Source: Erythroxylum novogranatense
Taxonomy: Eukaryota; Streptophyta; Magnoliopsida; Malpighiales; Erythroxylaceae
NCBI GenBank assembly: GCA_029891385.1
Contig: CM057231.1
Location: forward strand, 23,467,300 to 23,531,299
Reading direction: 5' to 3'
DNA length: 64,000 nt
Shown piece by piece: positions 56,801 through 64,000 of this stretch (positions are counted from its first letter, which is position 1; each line of letters begins with the position of its first letter). Both the position numbers and the translations under genes were made by a program. Under the pieces are notes generated by a model. That model was not told the DNA's origin and searched no databases. It saw only the letters and a list, made by a program, of their open reading frames with translations.

Positions 56801-57786
56801 TGAACTGTATGATTTTTGGCATGTATAAGAGTGGACTATTGTATGTTTACTGATTTTACAGTCATCAATGACACCGACATCGATATATCGGGCTTTATAG
56901 CCATATCATTGATTTACTGATACACTGGGCTTTATAGCCAAACACGGTTCATTTATTGAATACTGCACCGCATGCATAATTGCATGATCAGATAATGGAC
57001 ATGCCCCAAGTTGCTATTTTTACTGAAAAGAGCTTCGAGCTCTCACATCAGATCGACCGCCTCGAGCCCGAGGGGAAAAATCGACGCCGCCCCCATCAAC
57101 AATCGATCGAGCACTTGGGCTGTCATCAATAACTGGAAAGAGTCACATATGCATTGCATTCGCACAAATGACTGTTCTGTGACATATACTGCTTTCATAA
57201 TGGTATGAATTACCGTGAATGGTTTCATATTATCGTAAATTGTTCTCGATCGCCATCGGTAATTGATTATTCAGATTATGTCAGACGCCATGTGCGTAAT
57301 GCATGATTTGAGTGAACCATCGATGATGGTTTTCACCGAGTTCGCAAAACTCACCCAAAATTTGCATCTATTTTCAGGTCTGAAAAATACCCCGCTGACA
57401 CGGAGTATGTCATCAGTAAACGAGTAAAGGTTAGAGATCGGGATCGGTTCGCGTCGCATTAGTGTCTTAGTAAATTGTGTTCGCAATCACCGTGTATAAC
57501 AAGGCTTTGTATTTTACCGAGCCCATTGTGGTTTTAATGTTTTCTTGCATTGATCGATTGTAAATTATTCTTGGATGACCGTAATAATCAAACTGGTTTA
57601 TATTGAACACGGGTTATATTTACTTATCAGTGTTTGCCGCACTAACGTTGAATTAATGGCTCCAAAAAGAAAAAAAATGTATACTGAGTTTTAAATCGAC
57701 TGATGTAGTACGCCACTCTCGCGGGACACGGACTCGGATATCACCAACGATATCGGGTTCGGGTCTTACGGGAGTGGGGTGTTACA
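53840..57786 (+). repeat. 3' LTR of C
   Basis: This 3947-bp partner of 46243-50167 carries a small duplication near 55085 (GAAGGTATTGAAGAGGTATTG). Most other differences lie in C/G-rich micro-contexts. The donor-like site is at 54800 and the acceptor-like AG at 57377. Confidence 0.95.
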
Positions 57787-57791
57787 TGAAA

Positions 57792-58692
57792 TATGTCATG
57801 ACATTTTGTATATATATATAGAAAGGAAAGAACATGAAAGATGAAAGAAAAGGTTTGAAAGTATAAAAGCATTTTGGTATAATGATTCTGAGCATGATTA
57901 TGTGCTTCTGTTTGGGTGAGAGTGGAACCATTCTGTTCATCACGTGCACGTTGACAAGAGCCTTATCCCGGCTGCCCGCTTGTGGCATATGAGCTCTAAA
58001 AAATGAAGTCATTCTATTCATAGGTTAAACTTCGGTTTCCTCATTCTGTTTCATGGAACCCTCGAACCGTTTGTTGTGCATTGCATTTTTAAATTGTCAA
58101 GTATGAAGCATATTGAGTGTTATGTGATTTGAGCTAAATTTTATGAATGTTTAAACTACTTGAATAAATTATAAATGCTATAATTGCTAGACATATATAT
58201 ACATACAAATGCTTGACTTTGGCCTATTGCCAATGGCTATAAATATATTAGTCACTGAGCTATGTAGCTCGCCCCATGCTTCCCTCCTCAGGTGTAGAAA
58301 GAGAACATTTGCGATCCTTGCAAGGTATTGGAACTCCAAGATAGTTAAAGAATTTTGTAACGAAGTTAGTTCAGGAAATTTTGTAATTTAAAATCATCTG
58401 AAGCATAAACATTCAGCTGTATCATGTGTATTTGTATTAAGGCAAAGGGGTAGTTTTTGAAATGTAAAGATATTACGAAAACAAGCATTGTATTCTGTAA
58501 TGGGCCCAAGTGATCACTGAAACTCTTATGTGTTCAATAATGTTTGCATCTTTGTGACAATAATTGTTTTAAATAAATTGAGCCATTCTGATTATCGATT
58601 TTTCCGCATATAAGTTATTGTTAAAAAAAATTTGCAATGAGTTTCAATTGTTAAATGTCTCCGAATGATGGCTCCGGAAGTGGGGTCCAGCA
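57792..58692 (+). mobile_element. LTR E1, second part
   Basis: This continues E1 after C. It contains TCACGTGCACGT (57940-57951), the hairpin/AG module (58257-58291, GAGCT-atgt-AGCTC then CCTCCTCAG|G) and the terminus GGGGTCCAGCA at 58692. It matches the LTR of A at 23610-24010. Confidence 0.78.
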
Positions 58693-58697
58693 CTTTT

Positions 58698-59795
58698 AGG
58701 CGTGTCTATTTACCCAGGACTAGGACTTGACAGTTAGAAAATCAAATAAGTTCATTTTATGTCCAAAAATAATTAGTCAATCATATTCACATGCATCAAA
58801 CATTTCAGACATTCATTGTCTCGAGTTCAAAACACAATCAGCACAAACACATTTCAATTCAGTACTAAACAGAATAAAGTAAAGTGTGAGCATCCTAAAG
58901 ATTACTGACGACTTTGTAAATCATTCAATGAAGTAATCAATAGTAAATAAAACAGTCAAAGCAAAACCATCAAAAATTTCTTACTGAATTACTTACAAAA
59001 TTGACCGTCTAAATTACTTACTGAATTACATGCTGAGCTAATTACAAAATTGACCATCTAAATTACTTACAAAAGCTCCCTTATTGCTTATTGCCTCGAA
59101 ATCATGCATGTATTCATTTCCAACACATAAAAAATCATCAAACTCATTCATAGAATTTAGAAACTTAAAACTTTACTTACTTGATTCTTCAAACAAATTC
59201 CATCTATGATAGTGAATAGTAGGGTTTCGGTGGATAGGGGAAGAAAACAATAAGAATAGGTAGAAACAAATGCTAGCTGGGTTGAAATGTTTGCATGCAG
59301 AGAATAACACTAATGTAAGAATCAAGATCAATATTTCGGTGATGAGGGTTTAGTGATTTCCAAAGGACACTAACAAAATCTGAAGAACAACAAAGCTCCA
59401 GTGCTTTGCCTTTCAAAACCACATGCTTATACGTGTTACTAACACCTTGCCATGTGTCACCAAGCAGGTGTACCACTTGTCATGCATATAGGACTGGCAC
59501 CTTGCATAATTTCATTTGTCTTTTTTTCTCTAATCTAAAATACTTCAAAATTTCCAGAAAAAATCCTAAATTTTACAAAAATTTTGAAATAATTCCAATA
59601 GTCTCAGAATAAATTTTTCACAATTTAATTGTATTTATAAATCCATTTTACTTGGAAAAATGTCAATGAATGCATGCACAATTTATTTGAATGAGTCAAA
59701 ATTCATATGTACATATCATCGAATATTCAATTATGCAAAGCATACAGTGCACTAAAATTTCTCAATTTTTCTAACCCCTAATATGGGGTGTTACA
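58698..59795 (-). mobile_element. LTR H, 5' half
   Basis: On the minus strand it starts TGTAACACCCCATATTAGG at 59795. Flanking bases are ATTAC on the right and AGTAC on the left of 43148, four of five equal. No internal domain lies between the halves other than the nested E1 and C, so H is probably a solo LTR of about 1.9 kb. Minus-strand order is AT-rich U3, then a leader near 59200-59400. Confidence 0.7.
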
Positions 59796-59800
59796 ATTAC

Positions 59801-60905
59801 TAGAACAGAACCTAATCTGGTACCAAGGATAGTACGGTATTTACAACATTAGTCCAACTGGAATCTTTGGTTAACATCCTGTTACCCATTTTAAGACCCA
59901 AATAGTTTATATATGGGTTTAGTGAGAAGTTAGAAAGTGTATTTCATATTCATGCATAATTTGTCATACATATACACTTGAATATTTAATTTTTGCACAT
60001 TAAAATGATTGTAATGCATTCATTGACATTTTTGGGTATAATTGTTTTATAAATGTGATTTTATTGAGAATTATGGTTTTATATGTTGAAATATTATTTG
60101 TAGAGTATAAATTGCTAGATTAGAATTTGTAGTGGAAATTTCTAAAAATTTTGGAAAATTTTGGGTATTTTTAGACTAGGAAAAATGCCAAATGGCAAGA
60201 CAATTGATAAATGGTAGTAGAATTAACTATCAAATGGCAATAGAAATTTTGATAAATGACTTTGGGATTTATTGACAAGTGTCATTGAAAATTTGGAGAC
60301 AATTAGAGTAGCAATTGGAATTGGAATTGATTGGACTAATTAAATAAGAGGACTAGTTTAAATCCATAAAAATTGAACATATGGTAAGTGAAAAATGTCA
60401 CTTGCCAAGTCAAGCCTTTAAACTCACAATTCTTTTAACTTGAAAGACCAAGTTATTGTTTTGTTCTTGCCTTCTTCTTCTTCTTTTTCGTGACTATCTT
60501 TACCTTCTTCATAAATTTTGTAGCCAACCTCCACCAACGTTGAACCTAGCTCTCTCATCTATCAATTGCTACTTCCATCATGTTGTCTCTTTCATTTGCC
60601 ACAAGAAAACCTAACCTAATCCACCTCCATGACGACCGTGAGATGCATGGAAAATTAGGGATTCTTGGTATTCTTGAAGGGTTTGAAGAATGTGAAGCTA
60701 GATCAAGTAAGTTATACCTTAATCATTATGGGTAGTGTAAATGAAACATTTATAATGAGTAATTTGAGATTGAATGATCATGATAGAGGAGTTGAGATAT
60801 GTGTAACGTTGATGTTGCAATAAATAGATGTATGTTCTGTTTTAATGTATTAATGGTATTTATGAATTGTTTTAAGGATAAATTTTAGAGATAAAATGGT
60901 AATAG
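59801..60905 (+). mobile_element. LTR-like segment K, first part
   Basis: No gene is seen. It has a pyrimidine-rich leader (60455-60600), a short frame starting at ATG 60630 and a donor-like CAA|GTAAGT at 60707, the same layout as the LTR leaders of C and E1. The left border is not defined; H inserts close to it. Confidence 0.5.
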
Positions 60906-61600
60906 TATTTATTCCTGAGGGTCTTCAAGGAGAATTACATGCCTAAGATCTACCTGGACAAAAAGATGAAAGAGTTTCTAAATTTGAAGCAGGGTAGATT
61001 ATCGGTAGCAGGGTACGAGCTTAAGTTTAATGAGCTGATGGGGTATGTTACTGCCTTGATTCCTACTGAAGAAGATAAGTGTAGAAGATTTGAAGATGGG
61101 CTAAACATGGAGATCAGGATAAGGCTAACAATCACCAACCTGAGTAGTTTTACTAAGTTAAGGGCTTCCTTGATCAGAATTAAGAAGCTATTGAGAGAGG
61201 GATAAGTAGAGTATGGGCAAGGTCTAAAATGAAGAGGCTTAGCGAATTTTATAGTGGTTCTAGTAGGAGGTTTAGTAAGTGCCAGAATAGATCCTTTCGA
61301 CCACTGGCTGGATCAAGACGGTCAAGTTTCAGACAGAGGGGTAGCTTCATATAGTCTGGCAGTGGAAGAGGTGCAGTGTTGAGTAAGTTACCAAATTGTG
61401 AGCACTGTGGAAATAAGCACGGTGGTGAGTGTTGGAGATTTTCTGGAACTTACCTCAGATGCAGCTGTTTTGATCATCAAATTAGAGATTGTCTTGCCGC
61501 TATTGGAGCCCAGTCTGGTAAGAGAGGAGGATCAGTGAGTGAAGCTACTTTCCAACAGAGTCGAGCTAGTGGGTCTGGATAGAGAGGCCATGGTAAAGGC
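60906..61600 (+). pseudogene. gag: Ty3/gypsy gag fragment inside K
   Basis: 60939-61205 reads KKMKEFLNLKQGRLSVAGYE, then FNELMGYVTALIPTEEDKCRRFEDGL and SLIRIKKLLREG, the C-terminal half of a Retrotrans_gag domain. A stop follows, then a Ser/Arg-rich linker and 61376-61582 with CEHCGNKHGGECWRF, a knuckle-like Cys/His array; the second knuckle (LRCSCFDHQIRDC) has changed spacing. The first half of gag and all of protease and pol are absent. LTR-like sequence stands on both sides. Confidence 0.85.
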
Positions 61601-61654
61601 AGAGTGGGTTCGGGAAGTCCTATTGTCAGGACTAAAGTACAGATCAACCGTCCC

Positions 61655-61731
61655 CAATTCTAAATTGAATTTAACCACATTTAAAGATATACGACTACAA
61701 CCACATTTAAAGATATACGGCTACAATTTTT
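61655..61731 (+). repeat. Tandem 28-bp duplication at the gag/LTR border of K
   Basis: ACCACATTTAAAGATATACG occurs twice in tandem, followed each time by RCTACAA. It marks the right border of the gag fragment and may be a footprint of the joining event. Confidence 0.7.
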
Positions 61732-61736
61732 AAGAA

Positions 61737-63472
61737 GAAATTGAATTTGAATTATGTCATTAAAGGTCTTGAAATTTAGCTTGAAGTTTAGTTTTAGCTT
61801 AGGCTGCAGCACTACCCATGACAGAAATCGTATCCTGTTGTTATCAAATAAATTATTTTGATTTAGGTTGAATCCGACAAAGTTGTCTTCACAAAAGTTT
61901 TATTCTATTAGCTTTCAATTGGTAAAAAGTTTGTAATTTTTGGATATTGGAATTGAGAGATATGACAATTTTGAGTGCACGATTATGCACTAGCCAAAAT
62001 TTCAAACGTACTTAGCCCAAAGTATTTTGAGTATAACTTTCAGAATATTGAACTAAATTGTATGATCTTGGTTACTCCATTTTCCTTGTCAGAATGATCA
62101 TGAAAAGTATATCTGAAAGTCTATTTTTAAAAAAATCTGGAATGATCAAATGAGTTATGAAATTAGATTCAAATTGTTTTATAGAGGTGCAAACCCAAAG
62201 TACAAATTATACTTATGTAAATGTTGATATATGAATGATTATGTGATGAGAATAATGGAAAGATACCCGTGATTGTCCTTGAACATGTATTGTATATAAT
62301 CCATATGTATACATATGTGCATAAATGAGTACGTGTATAATTGTGCAAATTTGTGATATGTGTAAATGTGTATTTTGCATGGTATAGAGGAGCATTTGGA
62401 ACGTCAACATCCAAATATTGCTAGGACTTCGAGGAAATAGCTTCTGGAGCGATCTGTGAATAACCTAGACGGTCTCATTTAATTATTTGTTGTTATAAAT
62501 TATGTTCTAAGTTATCTTTAAATGTGGACTTGATTGTGCTAATTTTGGAAAATGAAGGTCCGAGACTTCTGATGCATGAATGTGATATTTGAAGTGCTCC
62601 TTGTATATGAATGTGAAGAAATAAGTGTTACTTAACATAATTGTTGAATGTCAGACGAAGTTCGATGATAAATGTGAATGAGACTATGAATATGATTGGT
62701 TGAAACAATGATTGATTGAATATGTGTGATGCATTTCATTACATGAATACCTGATAAGATAATGAGAATTGTGACTTGAGTAGCCACTGAAAATGAGCTT
62801 AAATCTCGGAATGTGATTAAGAGCTGAAGGCTTGCTATGTATAATGAACCATGTATTTCCAATGAATAAGGGACAGTATCAATGAGCCCAGTATCCACAA
62901 TAGATATGGAACAACTTAGGCACTCAGTCATAACAACATAATAATCAAAAGTGAGTCTTACGAGCACTGTATATACATTTAATACGTGTGTTTGACTGAC
63001 TGAAATATATTGTGAACATGTATTTAAATGAGATTGGATACGTGAAGAAAATGATATGTGATGTTATATGCTAAATAAAAAGATGTGAATTATGTGTTTA
63101 CATGTGTTGATGTGTTATATGAATTGAGTGAATCATCGAGGATGATTACCTCACTGAGTTCGCAAACCAAAATTGCAACGTTGATTTTTCAGGACCAAGA
63201 GAGGACATTAGAGATAAAGAGACTCTACAAGAAGCATAATTCTTGTACTTTTGGGAAGAAGAAATGGCTCAGAGGTTAGTCAGCTGAGATTGAAGCATTA
63301 GATAGAAATTTTTGTATAATTCCTCTTTCTTGTATTGTGTCTTGTATTAGGTTTTGGGATGATGTACATATTTGGATGGTTTGTACAGCTACAATGTATA
63401 CATTTGATTTTTATGAAATTAAAGGAGGAATTCAGTTGGTTTTTTAAATATTGTGTCTTTTCTTTATGATAC
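61737..63472 (+). mobile_element. LTR-like segment K, second part
   Basis: No gene is seen. 63115-63360 matches LTR D 3305-3560. The first hairpin is present in changed form (TCATC-gag-GATGA, 63133-63145), the second has lost part of its right arm, and TTTTTCAG|G follows at 63192. The stretch 62200-63100 is AT-rich with nothing further visible. Confidence 0.6.
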
Positions 63473-64000
63473 TGTAAGCGATCTAGAAGGGGGTTGAATA
63501 GATCTTTAAGCTTTTTTGTAATTTTCTACAATAAAATCAGAAGTTAATTCACACAAAAACAATTTAATCAAATCTAAATATAAAAGAGTAGGGAAGAAGA
63601 GCAAACACTGTATTTATAGAGGTTCGGTGCTAAGACCTACGTCCTCTACCTAAGCTCCCACTTAGGATTTTGCAAACCACTTTATTGCACACTTTGTAGT
63701 TTAGTGTGAACTCTTACAACATCACTTAATTTCCGGCTCAAACAACATTTACACTTGATTTGTCTTCCGGCGCAAATCCTACCAACACCACTTGATTTCC
63801 GGCTCAAGCTACCTTTACAAATGATTTGTTTTTCGGCACAAATCCTACCTCACAATTGACTTTTCACTAGTCACTCAAATTGTAAGAGAAATAATATAAA
63901 GATTGAAGAACAAAGCTCAATACAATGATGTGACAAGATAAGAGCAATAGTGAGCAAAATATGAAGCAATAGTGGAGTATTTTTCTTGTAGAACTTCTCT
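63473..64000 (-). mobile_element. LTR L, probable 3' terminus of a copia LTR
   Basis: From 63473 the plus strand reads TGTAAGCGATCTAGAAGG and then GGGTTGAATAGATC. Read on the minus strand this is a ...TTCAACCCCCTTCTAG...ACA ending like that of LTR F, so L is probably a Sirevirus-like LTR on the minus strand, cut by the window end. A GGTTCGGTGC...CCTACGTCCTC block is at 63620-63648, and a threefold CGGCTCAA/CGGCGCAAATCC/CGGCTCAAGC pattern is at about 63730-63845. No gene. Confidence 0.5.

Larger units (their letters stand above)
46243..57786 (+). mobile_element. Complete long-LTR element C nested in E1 (TSD TGAAA)
   Basis: The element is 11544 bp with LTRs 46243-50167 and 53840-57786, both TGTAACATCCCACCC...GGTGTTACA, and a perfect duplication TGAAA (46238-46242 and 57787-57791). 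A primer site and a polypurine tract adjoin the LTRs. The interior, 3.7 kb, has no recognisable gag or pol. Long LTRs, Met-type primer site and the NFEDKIL-like tail before the polypurine tract suggest a non-autonomous Tekay/Del-like chromovirus. Confidence 0.93.

Noticed and set aside
46917..57208. Open frames repeated in both LTRs of C (for example 46917-47189 and 54526-54723; 48613-48819 and 56238-56444)
   Set aside because: They recur because they lie in LTRs; no domains; only the leader frame up to the donor-like site at 47186 is worth testing.
1..64000. Host protein-coding genes, rRNA or tRNA genes
   Set aside because: I found no intact gene or RNA gene on either strand; all recognisable domains belong to retrotransposons.

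Overview
The window is plant nuclear DNA. From end to end it is a pile of nested LTR retrotransposons, and I see no intact host gene. The evidence is plant-type Ty1/copia and Ty3/gypsy domains (gag, CCHC knuckles, protease, GAG-pre-integrase, integrase, reverse transcriptase, RNase H, a chromodomain tail), long TG...CA LTRs, tRNA-type primer sites, polypurine tracts and 5-bp target-site duplications (TSDs). The content suggests pericentromeric or other methylated heterochromatin of a dicot; I cannot name the species.

Left block (1-42479). The oldest unit appears to be a plus-strand Sirevirus-like copia element (F). Its pol runs from about 25797 to 28829, its pol stop and env-like ORF resume at 38463, and its 3' LTR lies at 41411-42479. 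Two elements interrupt it. The first is a chromovirus-type Ty3/gypsy element (A): gag-protease at 3785-5333, pol at 14850-17980, 3' LTR at 17993-25786. A is itself interrupted by an LTR of another family (D, ending at 3779, with a minus-strand LTR fragment I at 1-918), by a complete minus-strand copia element (P, 5334-14844, TSD TTAGA), and by a minus-strand solo LTR (G, 18057-22958, TSD TTTGA) that carries two tandem SINE-like units. The second insertion into F is a complete minus-strand Athila-type element (B, 28830-38457, TSD CCATT). B has gag and protease remnants and an extra plant-transposon-protein-like ORF, but no recognisable reverse transcriptase or integrase.

Right block (42480-64000). 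A minus-strand LTR (H) contains a plus-strand LTR (E1), which contains a complete long-LTR element (C, 46243-57786, TSD TGAAA) with a 3.7-kb core that seems non-coding. After this come an LTR-like stretch (K) with a gypsy gag fragment lodged inside it (about 60900-61735), and the start of another LTR (L) from 63473.

All coding remnants carry stops, frameshifts or insertions, so nothing here looks able to move by itself. The most notable signals are in non-coding parts. (1) A small hairpin followed by a pyrimidine tract and AG|G recurs in at least eight LTR segments, and its stem changes by compensation. (2) Leader-type AG|GTAAG sites in the same LTRs suggest LTR-internal introns. (3) The P leader has three tandem hairpins with one core and three different but self-complementary outer stems, plus an eight-copy AAGTCGACTT palindrome cluster. 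(4) TGACGTCA arrays with a 57-bp period occur in an LTR. The two LTRs of P, B and C differ mostly by small clustered changes at C/G-rich spots, so some frameshifts may be consensus errors and not biology.
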